Below, piece by piece: positions 33,044-40,178 of a stretch of 44,520 nt of DNA. The position numbers and the translations under genes were made by a program. This stretch comes from 66-474 sp039923855 (GTDB taxonomy: Bacteria > Pseudomonadota > Gammaproteobacteria > Xanthomonadales > Rhodanobacteraceae). Each line of letters begins with the position of its first letter. Position 1 is the stretch's first letter. The notes under the pieces are model-generated. The model searched no databases and was not told the DNA's origin. It saw only the letters and a program-made list of their open reading frames with translations. Location of the stretch: positions 1 to 44,520 of the forward strand of contig JBDTBW010000067.1 in the NCBI GenBank assembly GCA_039923855.1. Reading direction: 5' to 3'.

Positions 33044-35218
33044 TCAATTGGATGCCGGAGTCGGCGAGCGCCGCGTTGGCTTCGCTTCGGCAGCAACATC
33101 CGCCATCAGGGTCGCGCGCAGCCGCGCAGTTTCGTGTTTCCAGTAATGCTGACGCTCAAGCACCCATGCATGAACGCGCGGCATGCCAAACGCCGGAGGC
33201 TCTGGCAACGGCAACGTTCGCCAGTACTCCAGATGCGCCAGCCCCAGATCCGGATAGCCATGTGCGCCCAGCAATGCGGCTTGTTCCAGTGCCGCGTCCG
33301 GTTTCGGCGCCCGCGCCAACGCCGCGTCGAATACCTGCAAGGCTTGTCGTGGCTTATGTTCGGCAAGATACAGCATGCCCTGCTGATGATCGATGTCCTG
33401 ACGCCAGCCCGACCACGCATTCCAGTAGGGGTTGCGCCGCATGGCGTCCAGCATGCTCTGGATGACAGCGAAATCGAAGCCGCGGCAGGTCCCGCTCGAG
33501 GCGAAATCCACGCCTGTGTCGAACCACTTGAAGACCAGATTGCTGCCAACCTTGCCATGCGCGAGCGCGTATTCGACCGCAGTCAGGGTCTGCGGACGCA
33601 GTGCATTCAAGCGACATTCCGCGCCGATCAGATTGACAGGTATCTGCAAGTCGTCTGGATGGCCCGGCAACGCGTTGCGCAGCCGTGCGGCGGCCAGCCG
33701 CGGACGGTCGTGCGCCAAATCATATTGCGCGGCATTCGCCTGCGCGCGCGCGGAATCCGGATTGAACGCCGCCCAGATCTGCGCTTGCCGATAGCCGTCT
33801 CCCCACAAGGAGGCGCGGATGTAAGTCAATGAGCCGAGCAGGATCAGAATGCCCACTGCGCATGCGGCGCGCAGCCAGCGCAACGCACCGGGCGAGCCCA
33901 GGCCGATCCCGATCGGCCAGAACAGCAACATCGCCGGCAGATAATTGCGGTGTTCGTAATACAGTTCCAACGGTAGCCATGTGCTTTCGAGCAACTGCCC
34001 GGCGAAATAGAACAGCAACGCCAGCGCGATCGCCGGATGTTTCCTGCGCAACGCAAAACCCGCTCCGATCAGCGCGAACACCAGCAACATGCACGGCAAG
34101 GTTGTCCAGGGATGCAACCAGCCGGTAGCAGCGGCGAAGCCATCCGTGAACAGCCCGAGTGAGTGCGCACGCGGCGCGAACAACAAGCCGAGATAGTCGA
34201 TCAAAGCGCGCGGTTCACTCAGCAGTCGTTGCGCGATCGTCCAGTCGCGAATTTCCTGCGCTGTCCGCACGGATGCGGGGATCTTCGCGAACAGAAAGGC
34301 CGCGATCAGCAGGCTCGGCAGTACCAGCAACACGCTCACAGCAAGGCGTCGCCTGCGTTCCAGCGCGGCGGACGGCATGCGTTGGCACGGCGCCAGCACG
34401 ATCCATTCGGTCAACAGCAGCAACAGCGGCAGCAGCGCGCCGTTGCCTTTGCTCAATATCGCAAGAAAAGTGCAGCCCCATGCCGCCAAGGCCATGCCGA
34501 CCGAGCCGCGTGCGATGTGTCCACGGGCGAGCGAGTCGCGCGCGCCAATCCAGCCGAACATGCCGATCAGCACGAACGTGGCCGGCAACATCGCTTCGCG
34601 CTGCACGATGTACAAGGTGGTCGAAACCAACAGCGGATGCAGCAACCATGCGCCGGCGCCGAACAAGGCCGCAATTTTGAAGCCCCTCTCCCCTCGGGAG
34701 AGGGCTTGGGGTGAGGGTTCGGATCTTGCCGAGCATTGCGCAGGGAGCGAACCCTCATCCGGCCCTTCGGGCCACCTTCTCCCAGGGGGGGAAGGCAAGA
34801 CCATCAAAGCCATCCCCAAGCGCAGCAAAACGCAATACAGCAGCGCGCCGTTGAGCAGGTGCAACAAGACGTTGCTGACCTTGAACGGATAAGGCTTCGC
34901 CGGCCAGTCGCGCGCATCCATCAGGAAGCTGGCCAATGTCAGGGGCCGTCCCGTCGGGTCGGCTTCGCCTGAAGTGAGATAACGCGCGAGCGTCGCCGCA
35001 TTGTCCACCGGGCCCGTGGCGCCGATGGCCGGCAGGTTGCCGAAATCGTCGAACAGGAAATCGCCGCGCAATCCCGGCTTGTACACCTGCCATGCCGCCA
35101 CCAGCAGCAAAGAAAGCGCGAGAGTGAACATCGCTGTGAAGCGCCGGGCGCTTGGCCAGCGCGCCATCACGGGCGGGATCGTGAGCTTGAAAGAAAACCT
35201 CGCATCGCGCGCAAGCAT
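33044..35218 (-). CDS. GT-C-like polytopic membrane protein with C-terminal TPR-like region and one repeat insertion
   Basis: A 724-residue paralogue of the next gene downstream. After TM1 it has FLFDDFGNLPAIGAT (DD at about 57-58), then LLHLLNGALLYCVLLRLG, TLYIVQREAML, and LPLELYYEHRNYLPAML. The C-terminal third is soluble and helical with repeated Ala-rich pairs, TPR-like. Residues about 140-180 are encoded by a palindromic repeat lying between two helices, at the same site as in the paralogue. Starts at 35218 and 35167 (MARWPSARR) are both possible. It begins about 95 bp beyond the pilin terminator on the same strand, so pilin-directed glycosyl transfer of the TfpW kind is a reasonable hypothesis. 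Confidence 0.7.
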   Translation of the reverse strand: MLARDARFSFKLTIPPVMARWPSARRFTAMFTLALSLLLVAAWQVYKPGLRGDFLFDDFGNLPAIGATGPVDNAATLARYLTSGEADPTGRPLTLASFLMDARDWPAKPYPFKVSNVLLHLLNGALLYCVLLRLGMALMVLPSPPGRRWPEGPDEGSLPAQCSARSEPSPQALSRGERGFKIAALFGAGAWLLHPLLVSTTLYIVQREAMLPATFVLIGMFGWIGARDSLARGHIARGSVGMALAAWGCTFLAILSKGNGALLPLLLLLTEWIVLAPCQRMPSAALERRRRLAVSVLLVLPSLLIAAFLFAKIPASVRTAQEIRDWTIAQRLLSEPRALIDYLGLLFAPRAHSLGLFTDGFAAATGWLHPWTTLPCMLLVFALIGAGFALRRKHPAIALALLFYFAGQLLESTWLPLELYYEHRNYLPAMLLFWPIGIGLGSPGALRWLRAACAVGILILLGSLTYIRASLWGDGYRQAQIWAAFNPDSARAQANAAQYDLAHDRPRLAAARLRNALPGHPDDLQIPVNLIGAECRLNALRPQTLTAVEYALAHGKVGSNLVFKWFDTGVDFASSGTCRGFDFAVIQSMLDAMRRNPYWNAWSGWRQDIDHQQGMLYLAEHKPRQALQVFDAALARAPKPDAALEQAALLGAHGYPDLGLAHLEYWRTLPLPEPPAFGMPRVHAWVLERQHYWKHETARLRATLMADVAAEAKPTRRSPTPASN
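34683..34795. repeat. Composite palindromic repeat (family B) inside the second GT-C gene
   Basis: CCCCTCTCCCC/GGGAGAGGG, CTTGGGGTGAGGGTTCGG, spacer, GAACCCTCATCC with the GGCCCTTCGGGCC hairpin, and CTTCTCCC/GGGGGGAAGG. It is read without stops in the same frame and orientation as the first-site copy in the paralogous gene. Confidence 0.92.
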
Positions 35219-35310
35219 ACGGCAACTCGTTGGCCGCGTGGCACGGCATGAATTTCTTCCGTGCGAATGCCGACCTTGCCGCTGGATTCAATTGGGTGCA
35301 AGGCTCATCC

Positions 35311-35340
35311 AAAAAAGAAGGGCCGCATGGTGCGGCCCTT
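35311..35340 (-). terminator. Rho-independent terminator of the pilin gene
   Basis: AAGGGCCGCA/TGCGGCCCTT is a perfect 10-bp stem with a 3-nt loop (35318-35340). Six T residues follow on the minus strand (A-run at 35311-35316). It lies 25 bp after the pilin stop. Confidence 0.92.
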
Positions 35341-35364
35341 CGGATGTAAACAGTGCAGCGATTC

Positions 35365-35832
35365 TTATTGGTTGATGCCGCGGCAAGACGACGGCAGATA
35401 CTTGTCGGAAACCGTGGTGCCCGCTGTACTGCTGCAGTGCCAGGCGACGCTACCACGGCCTTGGGTCAAAGCCGAAAGCACCAACACCTTGGTGTCGATC
35501 TTGTCGCTGGCCTTTTGTGGCGAGATTTTGGAAAACGTCACGGTGATTTTGCCTTGGGCTGTGCCGACGTCCAGCATGGAAACGTATTTGCCGTTGATCG
35601 AGGTGTTTTTCTCCAGCCCTGCCGAGCTATTGGTCAGCGGGAAATGGCCGAAGTTGGAGTAGAACTCTGCCATGGCGGTCTTGGAGCCGTCGGCCAGTGA
35701 CATACCTTCCGACACCTGCGAACGCACTACGTAGTCCTGATAGGCCGGGATCGCAATCGCGGCCAAGATGGCGATGATCGCGACAACGATCATCAGTTCG
35801 ATAAGCGTAAAGCCTTTCTGTAGCGTTTTCAT
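35365..35832 (-). CDS. pilA: Type IV major pilin PilA
   Basis: A 155-residue class IVa prepilin. The 7-residue leader MKTLQKG is followed by FTLIELMIVVAIIAILAAIAIPAYQDYVVRSQ, with processing Gly(-1), Phe1 and Glu5 all present. PilD cleaves it and methylates Phe1. A C-terminal Cys pair (HCSSTAG...SSCRGINQ) should form the D-loop disulfide. AAGGA lies seven bases before the ATG at 35830-35832. Expression is probably sigma-54 dependent and strong, with its own terminator. The gene is separated from pilB-pilC-pilD by the glycan genes. Confidence 0.95.
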   Translation of the reverse strand: MKTLQKGFTLIELMIVVAIIAILAAIAIPAYQDYVVRSQVSEGMSLADGSKTAMAEFYSNFGHFPLTNSSAGLEKNTSINGKYVSMLDVGTAQGKITVTFSKISPQKASDKIDTKVLVLSALTQGRGSVAWHCSSTAGTTVSDKYLPSSCRGINQ

Positions 35833-35912
35833 GATGGTTTCCTTTGTTCTCTCTGTTTGGCTGACTAACCTTGGGGTACATGGGACGGATGCCCCTGAAG
35901 CAAAGCCCCTGC

Positions 35913-35964
35913 CGGACCCTCGCGGGTCCGCCTCCCTGGCCAGCCGGCCAGACGAGCGGAAGCT
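35913..35964 (-). promoter_or_regulatory. Structured 5' leader of pilA (stacked hairpins)
   Basis: Two perfect short stem-loops lie in the predicted untranslated leader: CGGACCC/GGGTCCG at 35913-35930 and CTGGCC/GGCCAG at 35936-35951. A third inverted repeat, CGGAAGCT/AGCTTCCG (35957-35964 with 35980-35987), has one arm in the promoter. They may affect mRNA stability. Confidence 0.5.
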
Positions 35965-35976
35965 CGCATGAGAATG

Positions 35977-35993
35977 TGCAGCTTCCGTGCCAA
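35977..35993 (-). promoter_or_regulatory. Sigma-54 promoter of pilA
   Basis: On the minus strand the sequence is TTGGCACGGAAGCTGCA, matching the consensus YTGGCACG-N4-TTGCW at all key positions except one (C for the first T of TTGC). The -24 GG and -12 GC are correctly spaced. It lies about 145 bp upstream of the pilA ATG, giving a leader of roughly 130 nt. PilS/PilR-activated sigma-54 control of pilA is established in Pseudomonas and Xanthomonas. Confidence 0.85.
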
Positions 35994-36083
35994 CGCCAAC
36001 CCAAGCGCCGATTGTGACTAAACGTGAATCACCGCATGTGCATGGCGGGGAGAATCGCCATATCCGCTGACACCGCGCGGCAA

Positions 36084-36104
36084 GGGTGACGCGGCGCGTC
36101 ACCC
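36084..36104. promoter_or_regulatory. Inverted repeat upstream of rfbB
   Basis: GGGTGACGC/GCGTCACCC is a perfect 9-bp dyad with a 3-nt centre, 65 bp before the rfbB ATG. It may be an operator or transcript hairpin. A weak -10-like CACAAT lies at 36129-36134, without a good -35. Confidence 0.35.
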
Positions 36105-36169
36105 AGAAAGGAACCGCATCCCGCATGGCACAATAGCCCTCTGTTTCGGCCCGCGAGAACCCGCGATCG

Positions 36170-37219
36170 ATGAAAACCCTGCTGGTCACCGGCGGCGCCG
36201 GCTTCATCAGTGGCAATTTCGTGCTGGCGGCGGTGGCCGACGGGCTGCGCGTGGTCAATCTGGACAAGCTGACCTACGCCGGCAATCTGGATACGCTCAA
36301 ATCGCTGGCTGCCAACCCGGCTTATCTTTTCGTGCACGGCGATATCGGCGATCGTCCGCTGGTCGCAAAGCTGCTGGCCGAACACAAGCCCGACGCAATC
36401 GTCAATTTCGCGGCAGAATCCCACGTCGACCGCTCGATCGACGGACCGGCCGCGTTTATCGAAACCAATGTGGTCGGCACGCTGGCGCTGCTGGAGTGCG
36501 CGCGCGATTACTGGAAATCAATCGACGGCGCCGCGCGCGAGACCTTCCGTTTCTTGCATGTGTCCACCGACGAGGTGTACGGCTCGCTGGGCGACAGCGG
36601 CAAGTTCACCGAGGAAACGCCGTATGCGCCGAACTCGCCGTATTCGGCGTCGAAAGCCGCGTCGGATCATCTGGTGCGCGCGTTCCATCACACCTACGGG
36701 CTGCCGGTGCTGACCACCCATTGTTCCAACAATTACGGCCCGTACCAGTTTCCGGAGAAGTTGATCCCGCTGATCATCGCCCGCGCGCTGGCCGGCGAGC
36801 CGCTGCCGGTCTACGGCGACGGAAAAAATGTGCGCGACTGGTTGTTCGTGCTGGATCACTGCGCCGCGATCCGGCGCGTGCTGGAAGCGGGCCGCATCGG
36901 CGAAACCTATAACATCGGCGGCGACGCCGAGCGCGAGAACATTCAAGTGGTGAAATCCATCTGCGCACTGCTGGACGAACGTCGTCCATTGCCTAATGGG
37001 AAAAGACGCGAATCGTTGATCGCATTCGTCGAGGACCGCCCCGGCCACGACCGCCGCTACGCGATCGACGCGTCGAAGATCCAGAACGAACTGGGCTGGA
37101 AGCCGGGAGTGGATTTCGAGACCGGCATCGCGCAAACGGTGGATTGGTATTTGTCGAATCAGGATTGGGTGCGGCGGGTTTTGGATGGGAGTTATCGAAT
37201 GGAAAGGCTGGGTCTGTAG
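36170..37219 (+). CDS. rfbB: dTDP-glucose 4,6-dehydratase
   Basis: A 349-residue extended SDR that converts dTDP-glucose to dTDP-4-keto-6-deoxyglucose, second step of dTDP-L-rhamnose synthesis. The catalytic TDE is in HVSTDEVYGSLG and the Tyr-Lys pair in YSASKAASDH; SNNYGPYQFPEKLIPL and YGDGKNVRDWLFV are family blocks. The NAD-binding motif reads GGAGFISGNF, with Ser14 where the family has the third Gly (GGAGFIGxNF). The rest is very close to Xanthomonas RmlB. It is first gene of rfbBACD; a degenerate repeat separates it from rfbA. Confidence 0.96.
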   Translation: MKTLLVTGGAGFISGNFVLAAVADGLRVVNLDKLTYAGNLDTLKSLAANPAYLFVHGDIGDRPLVAKLLAEHKPDAIVNFAAESHVDRSIDGPAAFIETNVVGTLALLECARDYWKSIDGAARETFRFLHVSTDEVYGSLGDSGKFTEETPYAPNSPYSASKAASDHLVRAFHHTYGLPVLTTHCSNNYGPYQFPEKLIPLIIARALAGEPLPVYGDGKNVRDWLFVLDHCAAIRRVLEAGRIGETYNIGGDAERENIQVVKSICALLDERRPLPNGKRRESLIAFVEDRPGHDRRYAIDASKIQNELGWKPGVDFETGIAQTVDWYLSNQDWVRRVLDGSYRMERLGL

Positions 37220-37245
37220 TAGTGCGCGTCACGCGCTGCGGTTTG

Positions 37246-37345
37246 TCCTCTAGGGGTGGGGTGGGGGTACGGGATTTGCGTAATGCTGCGCGGAGCCGAA
37301 CCCTCACCCGGCGCTGCGCGCCACCCTCTCCCGTGGGGAGAGGGG
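37246..37345. repeat. Degenerate composite palindromic repeat (family B) between rfbB and rfbA
   Basis: TAGGGGTGGGGTGGGGGT, spacer, GAACCCTCACCC with GGCGCTGCGCGCC, then CCCTCTCCC/GGGGAGAGGGG. It fills most of the 148-bp gap. Confidence 0.85.
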
Positions 37346-37367
37346 ATCAATCGAAGGACATCGAGAA

Positions 37368-38255
37368 GTGACAACCACAAAAGGCATCATCCTCGCCGGC
37401 GGCTCCGGCACCCGGCTGTATCCGGTCACCAAGTCGATCAGCAAGCAATTGCTGCCGGTGTACGACAAGCCGATGATCTACTACCCGCTCGCCGTGCTGA
37501 TGCTGGCCGGTATCCGCGAGGTGCTGGTGATCAATACGCCGCACGAGCAGATTCTGTTCCAGAACCTGCTTGGCGATGGCACGCAGTGGGGCATCAGGAT
37601 TGAATACGCGGTGCAGCCGTCACCGGACGGGCTGGCGCAAGCGTTCGTGATCGGGCGGGATTTCGTCGCCGGGCAGCCGAGTTGCCTGATCCTCGGTGAC
37701 AACATTTTCTACGGACAGGGTCTGACCGGCTTGCTGCAAAGCGCGTCGGCGCGCGCGCGCGGCGCCACCGTGTTCGGTTACTGGGTGCGCGATCCGGAAC
37801 GCTATGGTGTCGCAGAATTCGATGGCGACAATCGCGTGATCGGACTGGAAGAAAAACCCGCCATGCCGAAATCTCACTACGCGGTCACGGGTTTGTATTT
37901 CTACGACGAGCGCGCCTGCGATTTCGCGGCCGAATTGAAACCGTCCGCGCGCGGCGAACTGGAGATCACCGATCTCAACCGCTGTTATCTCGACGACGGC
38001 TCGCTGATGCTGGAACAGCTCGGCCGCGGTTACGCGTGGCTGGACACCGGCACCCACGAATCGATGATGGACGCGGGCAATTACATCGCCACGGTGGAAA
38101 ACCGGCAGGGACTTAAAGTGTGTTGCCCGGAGGAGATCGCGTACATGAACGGCTGGATCGATGCGCAGCGGGTTCGCGATCTCGCCAAACCGCTGGCCAA
38201 GACCGGATACGGCCAATACCTGTTGGGGTTGGTCGAATCGGGGAGCGCGCGATGA
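37368..38255 (+). CDS. rfbA: Glucose-1-phosphate thymidylyltransferase
   Basis: A 295-residue nucleotidyltransferase that makes dTDP-glucose from dTTP and glucose-1-phosphate, first step of the rhamnose pathway. The signature GGSGTRLYPVTKSISKQLLPVYDKPMIYYPL is at about 11-42; ILGDNIFYG and GLEEKP follow. It is read from GTG at 37368, with GAAGGA nine bases upstream. The stop overlaps the start of rfbC by four bases (ATGA). Confidence 0.96.
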   Translation: MTTTKGIILAGGSGTRLYPVTKSISKQLLPVYDKPMIYYPLAVLMLAGIREVLVINTPHEQILFQNLLGDGTQWGIRIEYAVQPSPDGLAQAFVIGRDFVAGQPSCLILGDNIFYGQGLTGLLQSASARARGATVFGYWVRDPERYGVAEFDGDNRVIGLEEKPAMPKSHYAVTGLYFYDERACDFAAELKPSARGELEITDLNRCYLDDGSLMLEQLGRGYAWLDTGTHESMMDAGNYIATVENRQGLKVCCPEEIAYMNGWIDAQRVRDLAKPLAKTGYGQYLLGLVESGSAR

Positions 38256-38824
38256 GTTCGCCGCAACTGAAACGCATCGACACGGAATTGCCGGGCTGCT
38301 GCTGCATCGAGCCGGCGGTGTTCGGCGATTCGCGCGGTTATTTCTACGAGAGTTTCAACGCGGAGAAATATGCGGCGCTCGGTATCGACGCGCGTTTCGT
38401 GCAATCCAATGTCTCGCGCTCGATGAAGGGCGTGTTGCGCGGCCTGCACTATCAATGGCCCAATCCGCAGGGGAAACTCGTCGGCGTGCTGGAAGGCGAG
38501 GTCTACGATGTCGTGGTCGACATTCGCCGCGGATCACCCACGTTCGGGCGTAGCGCCGCGGCGATGCTGACCGCGGACAACAAGCGCCAGTTCTGGATCC
38601 CGGAAGGTTTTGCGCACGGTTTTTGCGTGGTCAGCGACTACGCGACGTTCGTCTATCAATGCACCGCGCTGTACGACCGCGCGGCGGACGCCGCCGTGCG
38701 CTGGAACGATGCCGACATCGGCATCGACTGGCCGGTGGCCGAGCCGCTGCTGTCGGACAAAGACAAAGCCGCGCCGTTTCTTTCCGAGGTGTCGGCGGAT
38801 CGCTTGCCGCTGTATCCGGAATGA
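38252..38824 (+). CDS. rfbC: dTDP-4-dehydrorhamnose 3,5-epimerase
   Basis: A 190-residue cupin-fold epimerase, third step of the pathway. Landmarks are GDSRGYFYESFN, QSNVSRSMKGVLRGLHYQ (with the catalytic His of GLHYQ), GEVYDVVVDIRRGSPTFG, WIPEGFAHGF and WNDADIGIDWP. Length is normal. It overlaps rfbA and rfbD by 4 bp each, so rfbA, rfbC and rfbD are translationally coupled. Confidence 0.96.
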   Translation: MSSPQLKRIDTELPGCCCIEPAVFGDSRGYFYESFNAEKYAALGIDARFVQSNVSRSMKGVLRGLHYQWPNPQGKLVGVLEGEVYDVVVDIRRGSPTFGRSAAAMLTADNKRQFWIPEGFAHGFCVVSDYATFVYQCTALYDRAADAAVRWNDADIGIDWPVAEPLLSDKDKAAPFLSEVSADRLPLYPE

Positions 38825-39864
38825 GCGCTCCGATGCGCGTCTTGTTGCTCGGAGCAAATGGTCAGGCCGGGCACGAATTGCTGCGTTCTTTGCGGGCTTT
38901 GAACCCCTCTCCATTGGGAGGGGAAATAGCTTTGAACCCCTCTCCCCAGCGGGGAGAGGGCAGCGAGCGCGCAGCGCGAGCGGGTGAGGGGGAGCCTGGA
39001 GCTTGCGAAATCTTCCCTGCCACGCGCGAGGGCAGGCTCGTCGATGGCGGCGAGTGCGAACGCATCGATCTGTCCGATCTCGACGGAATGCGCTCGGCAC
39101 TCGACCGCATCGCGCCCGATCTGATCGTCAACGCCGCCGCTTACACCGCCGTCGATCGCGCCGAAGACGAACCTGAACTCGCGCTGCGCATCAACGGCGA
39201 AGCGGTCGGCGTGCTCGGCGCGTGGGCGGCCGGGCGCGGCGCGCGCGTGCTGCATTACTCCACCGATTATGTGTTCGACGGCAACGCGACGCAGCCTTAT
39301 CGCGAGAACGATGCAACCAACCCGCTTGGCGCATACGGACATTCCAAACTCGCGGGTGAAAAAGCGTTGCGCGACAGCGGCGCGCGGCACCTGATTCTTC
39401 GAACAGCGTGGGTCTATGCCGCGCGCGGGAATAATTTCCTACGCACCATGTTGCGCCTTGGTATCGAGCGCGATGAATTGCGCGTGGTCGACGACCAGGT
39501 CGGCGCGCCGACTTCGGCGCGATTAATCGCGGATGCCAGCGCGCGGGTCATCGCGCGCTGGTGCGCGGACGACGACACCATCAACGTTCCGGGCGATGGC
39601 ATCTATCACCTCGTCGCTTCCGGCCAGACGAGTTGGTGCGGCTTTGCCCGCGCCATATTCGAGCGCGCGCAAAACGCCGGCTTGCGCGCGCGCGCGCCAC
39701 GGGTCGTGCCGATCAAAACCAGGGAGTATCCGACCAGGGCAAAACGCCCCGCCTATTCCGTACTCGATACGGCAAAATTGCGTGAAACGTTCGGTGTCGA
39801 ATTGCCGGACTGGGAAATGAGCCTTGATACGGTGATCGGGAAGCTGGCAGGGACAGGAGTGTAG
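38821..39864 (+). CDS. rfbD: dTDP-4-dehydrorhamnose reductase with a repeat-derived N-terminal insertion
   Basis: A 347-residue SDR that reduces the keto sugar to dTDP-L-rhamnose, last step of the pathway. The nucleotide-binding GANGQAGHELL is at 11-21, VNAAAYTAVDRAEDEPE follows, then the STDYVFDG motif and YGHSKLAGE with the catalytic Tyr and Lys. The family usually has about 300 residues. The excess is explained by residues about 27-60, encoded by palindromic repeats right after the first beta-alpha unit. The rest of the fold is intact and the frame is kept, so the enzyme is probably active. Loss of activity cannot be excluded. Confidence 0.93.
   Translation: MSAPMRVLLLGANGQAGHELLRSLRALNPSPLGGEIALNPSPQRGEGSERAARAGEGEPGACEIFPATREGRLVDGGECERIDLSDLDGMRSALDRIAPDLIVNAAAYTAVDRAEDEPELALRINGEAVGVLGAWAAGRGARVLHYSTDYVFDGNATQPYRENDATNPLGAYGHSKLAGEKALRDSGARHLILRTAWVYAARGNNFLRTMLRLGIERDELRVVDDQVGAPTSARLIADASARVIARWCADDDTINVPGDGIYHLVASGQTSWCGFARAIFERAQNAGLRARAPRVVPIKTREYPTRAKRPAYSVLDTAKLRETFGVELPDWEMSLDTVIGKLAGTGV
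38903..38991. repeat. Palindromic repeat copies (family B) inside rfbD
   Basis: A short CCCCTCTCC-att-GGGAGGGG unit is followed by CCCCTCTCCCC-agc-GGGGAGAGGG, a GCGCGCAGCGCGAGC segment and GGGTGAGGGGG. This matches the half-element at 21924-21972. It is translated as repeated NPSP and RGEG motifs. Confidence 0.92.
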
Positions 39865-40178
39865 TGCATCCAGCAAAACTCCCGGTCGTCATTCCGGACG
39901 AGGCGAAGCCTCGATCCGGAATGCGGAGGCAGGAAGCCGGAGCAGAACGCCGAAGGCGGCCCGAAGGGCGGACCGCAGGACGCGGTCTGTAATCCATATG
40001 ATTTTGAATTACCAGGATCAAGATGGATTCCGGGTTCTGCCCTTCGGGTAGCCCCGGAATGACGAAACGGTGGGCAGGTTTCTGCAAATATGCGAGCGCT
40101 GGCCTCTCGCCCCACGGTTTGCTATACATGCGCGCAGCGGCGCGGGGCGCGCCATTGCTTGTCAGCCAGGGGAACGAA
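39865..40178. other. Intergenic region between rfbD and the S9 peptidase
   Basis: Apart from a long family A repeat copy at 39887-40064, nothing gene-like was recognised. The promoter of the peptidase should lie between 40065 and 40165. Confidence 0.5.
39887..40064. repeat. CGTCATTCCGG inverted-repeat element (family A, copy 4, long interior)
   Basis: It starts CGTCATTCCGGACGAGGCG and ends GCCCCGGAATGACG, 178 bp in all. The interior has extra palindromes such as GAAGGCGGCCCGAAGGGCGG. GGATTCCGGG of the right arm begins at 40025. Confidence 0.82.

Noticed and set aside
33015..33047. TTG start for the first GT-C gene, overlapping the upstream stop as TTGA.
   Set aside because: Possible through translational coupling, but no ribosome-binding site is visible and the ATG at 33014 begins the expected N-terminal membrane segment; kept only as an alternative.
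36105..36134. A sigma-70 promoter for rfbB.
   Set aside because: CACAAT is a passable -10, but no -35 was found at proper spacing; not listed as a separate feature.
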